Assembly (NCBI GenBank): GCA_000403295.2
Contig: KE159611.1
Location: 435,849-499,848 of the forward strand
Length of the DNA: 64,000 bases
Source of the DNA: Lachnospiraceae bacterium M18-1
GTDB lineage: Bacteria > Bacillota > Clostridia > Lachnospirales > Lachnospiraceae
Direction: 5' to 3'
Positions 7,467-17,427 of this stretch are shown here, piece by piece. The position numbers were made by a program, and so were the translations under genes. The notes below the pieces were generated by a model. That model saw only the letters and a list, made by a program, of their open reading frames with translations, searched no databases and was not told the DNA's origin. The first letter of the stretch is position 1. The number at the start of each line of letters is the position of its first letter.

Positions 7467-9149
7467 TCATCCTATCAAAACTTTTTTCCCTTCAAATGCG
7501 AATCCATACTTCCGGATCCGCTCCTTCGGGATACCCTTTGCTTCCAGCGCGGCCGTATATTTCTTCCGGTCAATCTGATCCAGCGCCTCCTGCACCGTAT
7601 CCGCAAGCGCATTTTCCTCATCCGGATCATGCACCTTAAATTCCAGTATGACGGCATCATCCGTGTCCGAAAGAGGCTCCAGCATCACATCGTATCTTCC
7701 GAATCCGCTTTCGCGGTTGGATGTAATGGTGTATCGATCCCCCAGGTCCACCAGCAGGCCGAGAACAAAACCGTGATAAAAGCGTTCGGGTTCTGTTGCT
7801 TCGGACGGATGTTTTCCGGTATCGAAGTAACTGAAGGTGGTAAAGGCAACCCGGTTCATATACACATTCATCGCCTTTTTATCATCTAGCAATAGCGCCT
7901 TGATAAAATGATTATAAGCAGATGTAAAATCCGAGAACCAGTCCTCTACCATCTGTTCAAACATCAGTGACACTTCACGATTTGTTAATGCAAGCTCATA
8001 AATAATCCGGTCTCTTTTGTCCATGCTCCAATGCTTCACACGCAGATAACCGCTCGCAAGCAGCAGGCTCCAGACCGCACTTTCTTTGCGCCCTAACTGA
8101 CTGAATAGGATCTGCTCGTCAATCTGTGTGCGAAGCACCTTTCCAGACAGAAGATCCTCCATCACCATTTTTGTATCCGCACTTCCCTCACGGATCAGCT
8201 TTCCGACCAGACTGTTGCTGCTGGTATTTGCCCAATAGGGAGCGAATTTTTCAAATTTCAGGTAATTTATGATGGACCAGGGATTGTAGATATCTGTCTT
8301 ATTTCCAAAGGTAAATCCATCATACCATCTTCTGACATCGTCCTTTTTATCTGACAGCCCATATTCCTCCAGAGCATGCCAGACCTCCTGCTGGGTAAAT
8401 CCAAAACTGTCCGCATATAGATTTGAGGTGGTTGTCACTACCGTCAGATTATTCAGATCAGAAAAAATTGACTCCTTGCTGACTCTGGTAATTCCTGTCA
8501 TCATGGCTTTGGCAAGGAACGGATTCGTTTTAAATGTAGAATTAAACAGGCCGCGGATAAAAGAAACCATTTCATCCCAGTAGCCATACACATAGGCTTC
8601 CTGCATCGGGGTATCGTATTCGTCCAGCAGGATGATCACTTTTTTCCCGTAATAGCGCATCAGATAATCAGACAATGCCTTCAGGGAATTGGCAGCCAGA
8701 TAATTTTCCATCTCGGCTGAAATGTTATTGTATCCTTTGCTTTCATCTTCATTCAGACGGCCGCTTTCCAAAAGGAAATCATATTTGTTGAACAAATTTC
8801 TTATAATCTGACAGATGCTTTTTCTTGCATCCGGGAATGTAGTTTCTTTTACATCAGCGAAGCTTAGGAAGATGACCGGATAGGTTCCCTGCAGCTCCCT
8901 GTATTTTTCTTCCTTCCAGATTGAGAGATTTTGAAACAGATCGCTCCTTCCGGAATATTCAATAGAGAAAAAATGTTCTGTCATATCCAGATTCAAAGTT
9001 TTTCCAAAACGCCTGGGGCGGGTAATTAAAGTGACTTCATCCCCACTTTCCCACCACTCTTTGATAAAATTCGTTTTATCAATATAGAAATAATCATTTG
9101 TGATCAATTTTTCAAAATTCTGGTGGCCGATTCCGACGGTCCTTGCCAT
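7467..9149 (-). CDS. AAA-ATPase-like protein with C-terminal PD-(D/E)XK nuclease domain
   Basis: 560-aa protein of the AAA-ATPase_like (N-terminal) plus PDDEXK_9 (C-terminal) architecture, very common in multiple copies in Lachnospiraceae and Bacteroidetes. The start region IGHQNFEKL...YIDKT is characteristic. A P-loop variant RPRRFGKTLNL lies near residues 43-53, Walker B IILLDEYD near residues 173-180, and a nuclease core with RYDVMLEP and ILEFK near residues 490-515. Function is unproven; mobile-element or defence roles have been proposed for such proteins. It stands alone, with its own terminator, downstream of an IS630 remnant. Confidence 0.88.
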   Translation of the reverse strand: MARTVGIGHQNFEKLITNDYFYIDKTNFIKEWWESGDEVTLITRPRRFGKTLNLDMTEHFFSIEYSGRSDLFQNLSIWKEEKYRELQGTYPVIFLSFADVKETTFPDARKSICQIIRNLFNKYDFLLESGRLNEDESKGYNNISAEMENYLAANSLKALSDYLMRYYGKKVIILLDEYDTPMQEAYVYGYWDEMVSFIRGLFNSTFKTNPFLAKAMMTGITRVSKESIFSDLNNLTVVTTTSNLYADSFGFTQQEVWHALEEYGLSDKKDDVRRWYDGFTFGNKTDIYNPWSIINYLKFEKFAPYWANTSSNSLVGKLIREGSADTKMVMEDLLSGKVLRTQIDEQILFSQLGRKESAVWSLLLASGYLRVKHWSMDKRDRIIYELALTNREVSLMFEQMVEDWFSDFTSAYNHFIKALLLDDKKAMNVYMNRVAFTTFSYFDTGKHPSEATEPERFYHGFVLGLLVDLGDRYTITSNRESGFGRYDVMLEPLSDTDDAVILEFKVHDPDEENALADTVQEALDQIDRKKYTAALEAKGIPKERIRKYGFAFEGKKVLIG

Positions 9150-9259
9150 GGCTGCCCCTCCCCGCTTTTCTAGTTTACTGACCGTATTATATTTAAATTA
9201 ATTTTACTGCCATTATTTACCGCCTTATAATATACTAAAAAGAAATGGCGGTGGATGGT

Positions 9260-9358
9260 ATGGCAAGACCTAAAACATATATTATTAAGCTTAGTGATGA
9301 TGAAAGGACTACTCTTCAAAAAACAATCAAAAATATCCTTCTTCAACAGCACTGGTAA
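9260..9358 (+). pseudogene. 5' remnant of an IS630-type transposase gene
   Basis: Encodes about 25 residues beginning MARPKTYIIKLSDDERTTLQ, the usual opening of IS630-family transposases, then breaks into unrelated sequence and stops at 9358. The rest of the transposase and the inverted ends are not found. The interval 9150-9477 contains nothing else that I can recognise. Confidence 0.5.
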
Positions 9359-9477
9359 GAAATCTCGATGCCTCAGCTTTCTCTTTTTTCCCCATCCAAA
9401 TATTTTTCAAATATCTGAAATTAGATATGCCTTCAATTTTGCGAACAATCTTGTTTTTGTGAATTGATATTTTGCTC

Positions 9478-10119
9478 TCATTCCCGGTCAATCCGTTTTA
9501 ATAACTTTCCAGTAAATACCCGGTTAAAAAAGTGAATCACCGGTCCCAGCCCAAATGCCGTTACCAAAGTGCCGATTCCCACAACGCCGCCTGCAAGATA
9601 ACAGATCAGAACGCAGACTACATCATTGGATATTCTGTGCCAGAAATACGGAATCTTCGGCCATTCTTCGGCCATAATCAGGGAAAGACTGTCATACGGT
9701 GCAATGCCCTCGTCTGACATCTGGTACATCGACAGTCCCAGACAGCAAATCAAGACACCGATGCATAATGCAAGCAGTCTTGCCGTCAAAGCGGTCAGTT
9801 CCAGTCCCAAAAAATTTGTAAAAATATTATAAAAGAAGGAACAGATATACGCCAGAAAGATAGCATTCACCGCTGTACCGGCTCCCAGAAATTTTCTTCC
9901 AAATAGAATCTCCACAATCAGCAATACAATGTTTAATAGTAACTGAAAATTTCCATACATCATTCCAAGCTGCTCTGCAACCGCCATGTTCATTCCGTTG
10001 AATGGATCAGTTCCAAAGCCTGCCAGTTTAAAAATTGCAACGCCCATACCGGCAAAAATGTTTCCGATGCACATCACCAAAAAATGTTTCCAGTTGATAT
10101 TTTTGAAATACTCTCTCAT
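9478..10119 (-). CDS. YczE/YitT-type integral membrane protein
   Basis: 213 aa with five or six hydrophobic segments and the pattern GNIFAGMGVAIFKLAGFGTDPFNGM near the N-terminus, as in YczE/YyaS/YitT-like membrane proteins of Firmicutes. A second conserved block GLSMYQMSDEGIAPYDSL lies near residues 128-145. The transported substrate or role is unknown for the family. It is monocistronic between the IS630 remnant and the end of the Mrp operon. The start ATG at 10119 is preceded by only a weak ribosome site. Confidence 0.8.
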   Translation of the reverse strand: MREYFKNINWKHFLVMCIGNIFAGMGVAIFKLAGFGTDPFNGMNMAVAEQLGMMYGNFQLLLNIVLLIVEILFGRKFLGAGTAVNAIFLAYICSFFYNIFTNFLGLELTALTARLLALCIGVLICCLGLSMYQMSDEGIAPYDSLSLIMAEEWPKIPYFWHRISNDVVCVLICYLAGGVVGIGTLVTAFGLGPVIHFFNRVFTGKLLKRIDRE

Positions 10120-10233
10120 AATTCGTACTTACTTCCCTACGCTTTCCTCTCTAATTTTGCAGCAGTCTCTTTCATGGATATTTTAAACACCTTAACACTG
10201 AAAAGCAACTCAGATTTTTTCTATTGATCTGTT

Positions 10234-12393
10234 TCACCCCGCCAGCACCAGCAGCAGATACACCAGCGTCGCCAGAAGCCCCACGCAGAACAAGATCAGT
10301 CCGTAGGAAAGGCTTCGCCCGATCAGGCTTGTATTTTCCTTAAAGCTGGTATACGCCAGCGCATACTGATGCGTATAGTCCTTCTCATCCGGCCGTTCCC
10401 GCCAGGCAGTTTTATTTAAGATCCCCACGATCCCATTTACAAAGCTTCCCAGCCGGTACGTGAGCGCATTTCCTTCCAGCAGCTCCTGGGGCTGAGGGCT
10501 GTCTTTATAGATCGTCTTGCGCAGGAATACCACGATGGTGTCAACCAGCGTATCGAAAAAGCTGGCTTCCACACTTCCTGCGATGGGCAGGATCTTCGCA
10601 ATAAAATCCACTGCATGGTCCAGAACAAAGCATACCGCGCCGCAGACCGAAGGAACCACTCTCAGCAGGATCGGCCGGTACAGGTAATCCTCCAGGTCCA
10701 GCACCTTTGGCCAGTAATCGGCATAGGCCGTTTCCCCATTTTCATCCTTCTGCAGCATCCAGAGCCTGACCATCACCAGATATACCGCCGCGCCGATCGC
10801 AATAGAAGTCAGCCCGCCTTTCAGGTTTATGAAACTAAAGTAAGAAACTTCATGAATATGCTCCAGCCCAAAGAAATCTTTCACGAACCCCGCCGCCTTG
10901 TCCATAGTCAGATGTGGAAGGATCCCCATCACCGGAAACAGCGCTGCACTGGCCGTCAGCGCGAAGGCGCTTTTTCGGTTCATATAGTTCCCGCCCATGG
11001 CGTCATACCTGGCCTGCACCTCCGGATCACGGTTCTTCTCCACAAACACCGCAAAAAACAATTTGCACATATACGCCGCAGTGAATCCGCCGCTGACCAG
11101 AAATACCCATTCGATCAGCTTCATGTCCGCCGCCCCTAAAAGGACCGGCATGACCGCTCCTTCTTTCAGCAGCTCGATATATTCTACGATGCTTTCATGG
11201 ATCAGCGTTTTGCTCACATACCCGGAAAAGAGCGGAACCCCGCCGATTCCCAGCGCACCGCACAGATAGATCCCCATCAGAAGCGGCTTCTTTCTTCCGA
11301 ATCCCCGGATGTCATTCAGATCCAGCTTATGCAGATTCATATAAATGACTCCCGCCGTCATGAAGAGCACCAGCTTGAACAGCGAATGATTCATCATATG
11401 GAGGAAGCTTCCCTGGACTGCCAGCGCATTTTCCTCTCCCAGAAGCCCCTGCATCCCGATGCCTGTCAGGATAAATCCGATCTGAGATACCGAGGAGCAT
11501 GCCAGCGTCCGCTTGAAGTCAATGGAGAACAGGGCAAGCACCGCCCCCGCTGTCATGGTCAGGACGCCTGTCAGCAGCACGAAGGTCCCCCACACTCCGT
11601 CATGGAACAAAATCTGACAGGAGATCACAAGGATGCCGAACACACCGGTCTTGGTCAAAATTCCGGACAGCAGCGCGCTGGCCGGGGCCGGAGCCACCGG
11701 ATGTGCCTTCGGCAGCCAGATATGGAGGGGAAATGCCCCCGCCTTCGCTCCGAATCCGAAGAACAGGCAGATAGCCGCAGGATATACATTTTTTCCCCGG
11801 CAGGCATCATAGAGCTCGCAGATCGTCAGGGTTCCTGCCTGTTGGTACAGCAGGAAGAGTCCCATCAGCATGACCAGGCCGCCGATCACTGCCACCGCCA
11901 GGTACGTGGCCGCCGCCCGCAGAGATTCTTTCCGCTCATCCTGTGCCACCCAGACATAGGACGCCAGAGACATCACCTCAAAGAAAATAAAGGTAGTATA
12001 CAGATCCGCGGAGAGAAAGACCGCCTGCGTCGCCCCCAGCGTTATCAGCTGAAACAGATAATACCGGTTCCGGTTCCGATAGTGTGCAAAATATTCTTCC
12101 GAAAACAGGCTCGTCATCATCCACATAAAAGCGGCGATCGCACCGTATAGTGTCCGGAAACCATCTGCTGTAAAATGCAGGCCGAACCCGCAGACACCGG
12201 GAACAGTATACGAACCTCCTGCCGCACCGTACTGCACTGCGATCACCGCCGTCAGGATAAATTCCGCGATCGCTGTCAGACTCACAGCGTGATCCCGGAG
12301 TTTCTTGTTTTTTCTTCCGATCAGATAAGAAGCAATACCAGCAGCCATTGGAAAAAATACAGCCGCGGCAAGCGCTATCCTTTCTTGTTCCAT
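10234..12393 (-). CDS. Mrp/Mbh-type antiporter large subunit (NuoL/MrpA-like)
   Basis: 719-aa polytopic membrane protein of the proton-conducting antiporter family (NuoL/MrpA). It keeps the key charged residues of the ion path: Glu in the FFEVMSL segment (TM5), Lys in FGAKAGAFPLHIWLPKAHP (TM7), Lys in SGILTKTGVF (TM8) and Lys in GYVSKTLIHES (TM12). The C-terminal about 200 residues form an extension with further hydrophobic segments, reminiscent of the NuoL C-terminus but without the full MrpA C-terminal domain, which is encoded separately upstream. It is the last gene of a ten-gene operon. Start has a strong GAGGAGG site. Confidence 0.9.
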   Translation of the reverse strand: MEQERIALAAAVFFPMAAGIASYLIGRKNKKLRDHAVSLTAIAEFILTAVIAVQYGAAGGSYTVPGVCGFGLHFTADGFRTLYGAIAAFMWMMTSLFSEEYFAHYRNRNRYYLFQLITLGATQAVFLSADLYTTFIFFEVMSLASYVWVAQDERKESLRAAATYLAVAVIGGLVMLMGLFLLYQQAGTLTICELYDACRGKNVYPAAICLFFGFGAKAGAFPLHIWLPKAHPVAPAPASALLSGILTKTGVFGILVISCQILFHDGVWGTFVLLTGVLTMTAGAVLALFSIDFKRTLACSSVSQIGFILTGIGMQGLLGEENALAVQGSFLHMMNHSLFKLVLFMTAGVIYMNLHKLDLNDIRGFGRKKPLLMGIYLCGALGIGGVPLFSGYVSKTLIHESIVEYIELLKEGAVMPVLLGAADMKLIEWVFLVSGGFTAAYMCKLFFAVFVEKNRDPEVQARYDAMGGNYMNRKSAFALTASAALFPVMGILPHLTMDKAAGFVKDFFGLEHIHEVSYFSFINLKGGLTSIAIGAAVYLVMVRLWMLQKDENGETAYADYWPKVLDLEDYLYRPILLRVVPSVCGAVCFVLDHAVDFIAKILPIAGSVEASFFDTLVDTIVVFLRKTIYKDSPQPQELLEGNALTYRLGSFVNGIVGILNKTAWRERPDEKDYTHQYALAYTSFKENTSLIGRSLSYGLILFCVGLLATLVYLLLVLAG

Positions 12394-12411
12394 CGTGCCG
12401 TACCTCCTCTA

Positions 12412-13890
12412 TTATAAATTCATACCCGCGATATCCTGCAAAAAGCAGATCAGCGGATCCGAACACAGCCCAACCGCGATCACTGCCGCCGCAAAGCAGA
12501 CCAGCGGAAAGCACATCTTCCAGCCGGGGTCCTTGATCCCTTCCGTACTCCTGCTGTCAAAATCCCTTCCCGGGAAAAATGCCCGGATCACGATCGACAT
12601 CATATAGATCGCAGTCAGCAGTGCAGAGATCAGAAGGCATCCAATCCCGAAATATGCCATCATATTTTCACTTTCCACCGCCGCCTCCGCCAGATTCCAT
12701 TTGCTGATAAATCCAGCCAGTCCCGGGACTCCCATCAGCCCCAGTGCCGAAACGGTAAAGCAGCCGAATACCACCGGCATCTTTCGTCCAAACCCATTCA
12801 GTTCATAAATATATTTCTTATCCGTCTGATGCATGATGGCGCCTGCGCAGAGGAAGGAGCCAATCTTCATAAACGCGTGGCACACCATATGCGCCATGGC
12901 CCCCACCATGCCTGCCGGGGTCATCATCGACGCGCCCAGGATGATGTAGGACAGGTTGCTGACCGTAGAATAAGCCAGCCGCCGCTTGATATGCTGCTCC
13001 TTCACCGCCCGGCTGCAGCCGTAGACAATCGTAAACATAGCAAATCCCATGACAATCGGCTGAACCCATGTTCCCTTCAGAAACTCCGCTCCAAAGCTGT
13101 AATAGGTCAGACGCAGGATGGCAAATACACCAGACTTCACCACCGCAACTGCATGAAGCAGCGCCGTAACAGGCGTAGGAGCCACACCGGCCTGGGGAAG
13201 CCAGGCGCTCATCGGAAAGATGGCCGCTTTCACGCCGAAGCCGAAGAATGCCAGCAGATACACAAATAAAAGCCGATTGGTCTCCCCGCCGATCATTGCC
13301 GGATTCAATACCCCGCCCAGGGTAAATTCCATAGTATCTCCATAGACCATCAGAAAGACAATGGCGATCAGGGCAAACGCGGCCCCGCCCAGTGACATGT
13401 ACAGATACTGCCGAACCGCAAGGATGGCCTCACGCACCAGCGTATGCAGGATCAGCGGCACCGTCACCAGTGTCAGAAGCTCATAAAACAGATACATACT
13501 GAGCATGTCCGATGCAAACGCCACACCCAGCGTCACCCCGTAGGTCATACTATAAAACATGAAAAAGATTTTTTCGTGCCCTTCATGCTCCATATACTCA
13601 AAGGAATAAAGCATGGCAAAGGGCCAGAGGATGGATACCAGTCCCCCGAAGAGCATAGCCAGACCGTCAATCCGGAAGGAAATCGAAAGCCCCCGCACAA
13701 AGTAGACCAGATGCAGCGTTTCCGTAGTTCCATGGGCCAGGGCCGAGAGGACAATGGCCGAGGTCGCGATCGTCAGCACTTCCAGATAGACCAGCATTCC
13801 CTTTCTGGAATGGAACGGAAGCACCGGCGTAAGGGCGCCCCCCAGTATCGGAAGCAGAATGGCCGCCACGATCCAATATTGACTCATCAC
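12412..13890 (-). CDS. Mrp/Mbh-type antiporter subunit (NuoM/MrpD-like), copy 3
   Basis: 492-aa proton-conducting membrane subunit. Diagnostic residues: Glu in SMYLFYELLTL, Lys in FGVKAAIFPMSAWLPQAG, Lys in AVAVVKSGVF, Lys in GFISKWNLAE. Hydrophobic throughout, about fourteen segments, normal family length. Preceded by GGAGGGAATGTGTG and followed 18 bp later by the NuoL-like gene. One of four homologous large subunits encoded in tandem; standard Mrp complexes carry two (MrpA and MrpD). Confidence 0.9.
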   Translation of the reverse strand: MMSQYWIVAAILLPILGGALTPVLPFHSRKGMLVYLEVLTIATSAIVLSALAHGTTETLHLVYFVRGLSISFRIDGLAMLFGGLVSILWPFAMLYSFEYMEHEGHEKIFFMFYSMTYGVTLGVAFASDMLSMYLFYELLTLVTVPLILHTLVREAILAVRQYLYMSLGGAAFALIAIVFLMVYGDTMEFTLGGVLNPAMIGGETNRLLFVYLLAFFGFGVKAAIFPMSAWLPQAGVAPTPVTALLHAVAVVKSGVFAILRLTYYSFGAEFLKGTWVQPIVMGFAMFTIVYGCSRAVKEQHIKRRLAYSTVSNLSYIILGASMMTPAGMVGAMAHMVCHAFMKIGSFLCAGAIMHQTDKKYIYELNGFGRKMPVVFGCFTVSALGLMGVPGLAGFISKWNLAEAAVESENMMAYFGIGCLLISALLTAIYMMSIVIRAFFPGRDFDSRSTEGIKDPGWKMCFPLVCFAAAVIAVGLCSDPLICFLQDIAGMNL

Positions 13891-13997
13891 ACATTCCCTC
13901 CTTGTTATATAATAAGGTATTGCGCCCCGCGCTTACATTCGGGGCATGTCACAGGAAGACACTTTTAAAATCCTTCGCACTTGCCTTCCTCTCTCCT

Positions 13998-15473
13998 CTA
14001 AAATACTGTCTCTATGACTGCGTTCAGATACTGTGTCAGCGGATTTGGAAACACGCCCAGAAATACGGAAAGCCCGGCCAGTACAAGCAAAGGAATGACC
14101 ATCACTCCCGCCGGTTCCTTTTTCTGCAGCCCTTCATAATCATAATCCGCGCCCGGCAGAAAGCCCCGGATCGTAATCGGCAACAGATATCCCGCCGTCA
14201 GCAGGGCGCTCACCAGGAGGACCACCGGTCCCAGCCAGGAAAAGATCGGGATGCCGGATTCCAGCGAACCTCCGGCCAGATACCATTTGCTGATAAATCC
14301 GCTGGCCGGCGGAATACCCACCAGCGCCAGGGACGCGAAGGTATAGCACCAGATCGTCACCGGCATTTCCTTGCCAATCCCGGTCAGCTCATCTACCCGG
14401 GTCCTTCCGGTTTTATAAATGACCGCGCCCGCGCTCAGAAACAGGCAGGACTTGATGCAGGCATGAAAGACCACATGGAGCAGGGATCCGGTCATTGCTT
14501 CCGGATTTAATAACGCCAGTCCGAATAAAATGTAGGAAATCTGGCTCACCGTGGAATAGGCCAGCCGTTTTTTCATCACCTTTTCCCTGTAAGCCAGCAT
14601 GGAGCCCATAAAGACCGTGATCAGTGTCAAAGTCAGCCAGGCGGTCTGCACCCAGGTCCCCCGGATTACTTCCGGTCCCACTACATAGAAGATCACGCGG
14701 ACGATCCCAAGCACTCCCATCTTCACGACCAGACCCGACAGCACGGCACTAGCCGGGGCAGGCGCCACCGGATGGGCCGTGGGAAGCCACGCGTGCATGG
14801 GGAACATCCCGGCCTTCACGCCGAATCCCAGGATCATCAGAAATACCACCGTCAGCATCAGAGCGGAATGTCCGCCCGCCGCCTCCAGTCCGCTTCCCCC
14901 TGCGGTAAAGTCCAGCGTCCCGGCATAGCGGTTCAGAAAATAGATTCCAAAGAGGACCAGGTAAGCGCCGCACAGGGAATAAAACAGGTACTTTAAGCCT
15001 GCCATGATAGCTTCCCTTGATTTGTTATGCATGATCAGGGGAAGGGTAGTCAGCGTCATCATTTCGTAAAACATATAATAAGTCACCAGATTTCCCGAAA
15101 AACACAGCGCCATCAGTACACCGTACACCAGAACATAGAATCCGAAATATCTCTTTTCTTCCTTTTCATGCTTCATATACTCACAGGAAAAAATGCCTGC
15201 CATCAGCCATACTACCGTGATCACCGCGGCAAACACCCGTCCAAGCGGATCCGCATGGAAATACACCTCCAGGCTGCCGCCGAACCGCAGAAGATGCAGC
15301 TCTGCCTCCCCCCCTGCGGCCACCGCGATGGCACAGAGCATGGAGGCCGCCAGCGAAAGAAAGGATACGCCCAGCAGGAGGTTCCGTTTTTTCAGCCCGG
15401 GAAAAAACAGGATCAAAACACCGCAGGCAATCGGCAGAAAGACTGCCAAGATCAGCCAGATATTGAAGTTCAT
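13998..15473 (-). CDS. Mrp/Mbh-type antiporter subunit (NuoM/MrpD-like), copy 2
   Basis: 491-aa member of the same family, with Glu in YYMFYEMMTL, Lys in FGVKAGMFPMHAWLPTAHP, Lys in SGLVVKMGVLG and Lys in GFISKWYLAGG. Its loop APAPASAVLSG is closer to that of the NuoL-like gene than to copy 3. The 107-bp gap to the next gene (13891-13997) is the largest within the operon and has no terminator-like hairpin. Ribosome site AAGGAAGGAGACG. Confidence 0.9.
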   Translation of the reverse strand: MNFNIWLILAVFLPIACGVLILFFPGLKKRNLLLGVSFLSLAASMLCAIAVAAGGEAELHLLRFGGSLEVYFHADPLGRVFAAVITVVWLMAGIFSCEYMKHEKEEKRYFGFYVLVYGVLMALCFSGNLVTYYMFYEMMTLTTLPLIMHNKSREAIMAGLKYLFYSLCGAYLVLFGIYFLNRYAGTLDFTAGGSGLEAAGGHSALMLTVVFLMILGFGVKAGMFPMHAWLPTAHPVAPAPASAVLSGLVVKMGVLGIVRVIFYVVGPEVIRGTWVQTAWLTLTLITVFMGSMLAYREKVMKKRLAYSTVSQISYILFGLALLNPEAMTGSLLHVVFHACIKSCLFLSAGAVIYKTGRTRVDELTGIGKEMPVTIWCYTFASLALVGIPPASGFISKWYLAGGSLESGIPIFSWLGPVVLLVSALLTAGYLLPITIRGFLPGADYDYEGLQKKEPAGVMVIPLLVLAGLSVFLGVFPNPLTQYLNAVIETVF

Positions 15474-15489
15474 GTATGCGTCTCCTTCC

Positions 15490-17001
15490 TTATATAAAGT
15501 GAATCAGTCCGGTTTCGATAATGCCTATGATCGGCTCCGACATCATTCCCAGCGCCAGGTTGATGAGGATAAACAGGACGATCGTAATTGTATACAGCCT
15601 CTGCTGCCCCGCCGCCATCTTAAAATACCCTTTTTCTGCTTCCACTTCCCGCTTCTCCGGCACGTAGATCCTAACCACGGTTTTCAGGAAATAAATGGCG
15701 TTCAAAATGGTACTGACAGCCAGAACGATCAGCGTGGGCATCATTTTATGGGTGGGATGCATGACCGCCGCCTCCGCAAACAGCAGCTTGCTCACGAATC
15801 CGGAAAACAGCGGGATTCCCACCATGGACATTGCCCCTACGGAAAATCCCACGCCCGCCACCTTGTTGCGGTAGGCGGAGCCGGTCAGGTCGAAGAAGTT
15901 CCTGCTTCCCGCCGACACGTCGGTCAGTCCGATAGCGGAGACAAAGAGCAGGGATTTCGTCGCCGCATGGGCCAGGATATGGAAAATACTTGCCACCATT
16001 CCTTCCGTCGTCCCCAGGCCGAAGCCCATATAAATATATCCGATCTGCGCGACCGAAGAAAATGCGATCATCCGCCGGATGTCCTTTTCCCATATGGCGC
16101 TGATGGAACCGAAGATCATGCCGCTCAGCCCGAACAGGAACAGCACATTCGGGATCTTGCTCCCGCAGATGATCTCAAACCCTACCACGCGGTAGAATAT
16201 TTTGATCAGCAGGAAAATGTATCCCTTGGATACCAGGCTGGACAGCATCGCAGCCGAAGATACCGTGGAATAGCCGTAAGCGTCTGGAAGCCAGGCATGG
16301 AACGGGAACAGCGCGCTCTTGATGGCCAGTCCCACCGTCACAAGCCCGATGGTGATGGTCAGCGGAATCTGATAGGTGCCCGCCGCCATGATCGCCGCCA
16401 CGCTCTCCTTGATATTGGACATCAGAAGGTGCCCTGTCAGGTCATACAGCATGCAGATCCCCATCAGCAGCAGACCGGAACCCAGAAGGCTCATGATCAT
16501 ATACCGGACCGCCGCCTCGATGGTCCTTCCGTTCTGCCGGATCATGATCAGTCCGCAGGCCGCGATGGTGTTGATCTCCACAAACACATACGCCGTAAAA
16601 AGGTCGTTTGTATACACCAGGGCCAGCAGAGAGCTCAGCAGCAGATCCGTCAGGATATAATAAATATTGTGCTTCGTCACTTCCACTTCGTCGAACAATT
16701 TTTTACGCCCGCCCAGCATGGACAGCAGCATGATGATACAGAAAAACAGAGCCATCCCCGCTTCCATCGCCCCGGCGCGGATCTCATTTCCCCAGGGTGC
16801 GGGAAAATGTCCCATCATAAACGTGTAGCTTCCCCCCGTCCGCATCAGCCAGGCCAGGAGCCACGCGGAGGCAGCTCCGATCACCAGGATCACCGCCGCG
16901 TTCAGCCGTTTTGCCGCTTTTCCCGTAAGGATGGAGGACACGATCCCGGAAAACATGGACAGCATGATGGAGAAAAACGGTACATTTTGAACAAATGCCA
17001 T
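15490..17001 (-). CDS. mrpD: Mrp/Mbh-type antiporter subunit (NuoN/MrpD-like), copy 1
   Basis: 503-aa proton-conducting subunit located right after the MrpC-like gene, the usual position of MrpD. Residues of the ion path are present: Glu in YVFVEINTIAACG, Lys in AIKSALFPFHAWLPDAYG, Lys in SSLVSKGYIF and Lys in GFVSKLLFAEA. Its ATG follows the mrpC stop codon directly (TAAATG), and its ribosome site AAGGAGGG lies inside the 3' end of mrpC, indicating coupled translation. I assign MrpD because of position; the other two copies could be argued to be equivalents. Confidence 0.9.
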   Translation of the reverse strand: MAFVQNVPFFSIMLSMFSGIVSSILTGKAAKRLNAAVILVIGAASAWLLAWLMRTGGSYTFMMGHFPAPWGNEIRAGAMEAGMALFFCIIMLLSMLGGRKKLFDEVEVTKHNIYYILTDLLLSSLLALVYTNDLFTAYVFVEINTIAACGLIMIRQNGRTIEAAVRYMIMSLLGSGLLLMGICMLYDLTGHLLMSNIKESVAAIMAAGTYQIPLTITIGLVTVGLAIKSALFPFHAWLPDAYGYSTVSSAAMLSSLVSKGYIFLLIKIFYRVVGFEIICGSKIPNVLFLFGLSGMIFGSISAIWEKDIRRMIAFSSVAQIGYIYMGFGLGTTEGMVASIFHILAHAATKSLLFVSAIGLTDVSAGSRNFFDLTGSAYRNKVAGVGFSVGAMSMVGIPLFSGFVSKLLFAEAAVMHPTHKMMPTLIVLAVSTILNAIYFLKTVVRIYVPEKREVEAEKGYFKMAAGQQRLYTITIVLFILINLALGMMSEPIIGIIETGLIHFI

Positions 17002-17379
17002 TTAGATGCCCTCCTTTTTCAGCCGCGACGAGATTTCATCCAGATCCAGGGTGTGATACCGCTTGTACAGCCGCACCGTCAGAGACAGCATCAGCGCCGT
17101 CACGGAGACGGAGACCACGATACCGGTCAGGACCAGGCCGCTGGGGATCGGATTGATGTAGGCTTCCACCTCCTGCACTCCGTCCACCACGATAGGTGCA
17201 GTCCTGCCTTCAATATAACCCTTGATCGCCAGAAACAGATAGACTGCCGTGTCCATAATGTTCAGGCCGATGATTTTTTTGATCAGATTCTTCTGGAGCA
17301 GCAGATTCGCAAACCCGATTCCAAACAGAATCATGGAGACAACTTCCCCCAGATTGGGGAGCAGATTGGAACCAAACAT
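17002..17379 (-). CDS. mrpC: Mrp antiporter subunit C (NuoK-like)
   Basis: 125 aa, three hydrophobic segments, NuoK/MrpC type; the motif GFANLLLQKNLIKKIIGLN near residues 22-40 and the closing DPIPSGLVLTGIVVSVSVTA-like block (about 75-95, here NPIPSGLVLTG) are characteristic. It shares its ribosome-binding sequence AAAAGGAGGA with the end of a 13-codon minigene immediately upstream. Forms the small membrane subunit next to MrpD. Confidence 0.9.
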   Translation of the reverse strand: MFGSNLLPNLGEVVSMILFGIGFANLLLQKNLIKKIIGLNIMDTAVYLFLAIKGYIEGRTAPIVVDGVQEVEAYINPIPSGLVLTGIVVSVSVTALMLSLTVRLYKRYHTLDLDEISSRLKKEGI

Positions 17380-17382
17380 TTT

Positions 17383-17424
17383 TCAGAATCCTCCTTTTCG
17401 AAACAGTGCAAAAAATGCATACAT
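17383..17424 (-). CDS. 13-codon minigene duplicating the C-terminus of the MrpB-like protein
   Basis: Between the MrpB-like stop (17428) and the mrpC start (17379) lies a second copy of the last 13 codons: ATG...TGA encoding MYAFFALFRKGGF. It differs from the parental segment (17428-17469) at five positions, all third-codon and all synonymous (TAC/TAT, GCG/GCA, TTC/TTT, GCG/GCA, TTC/TTT). Each copy ends in AAAAGGAGGATTCTGAAA(A/G)ATG, so each supplies the ribosome site for the next ATG. It may be a translated coupling peptide or a gene-conversion relic. Translation is inference. Confidence 0.5.
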   Translation of the reverse strand: MYAFFALFRKGGF

Positions 17425-17427
17425 CTT

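Noticed and set aside
11197..12150. 317-codon plus-strand frame across the NuoL-like gene
   Set aside because: Antisense shadow with no recognisable domain.
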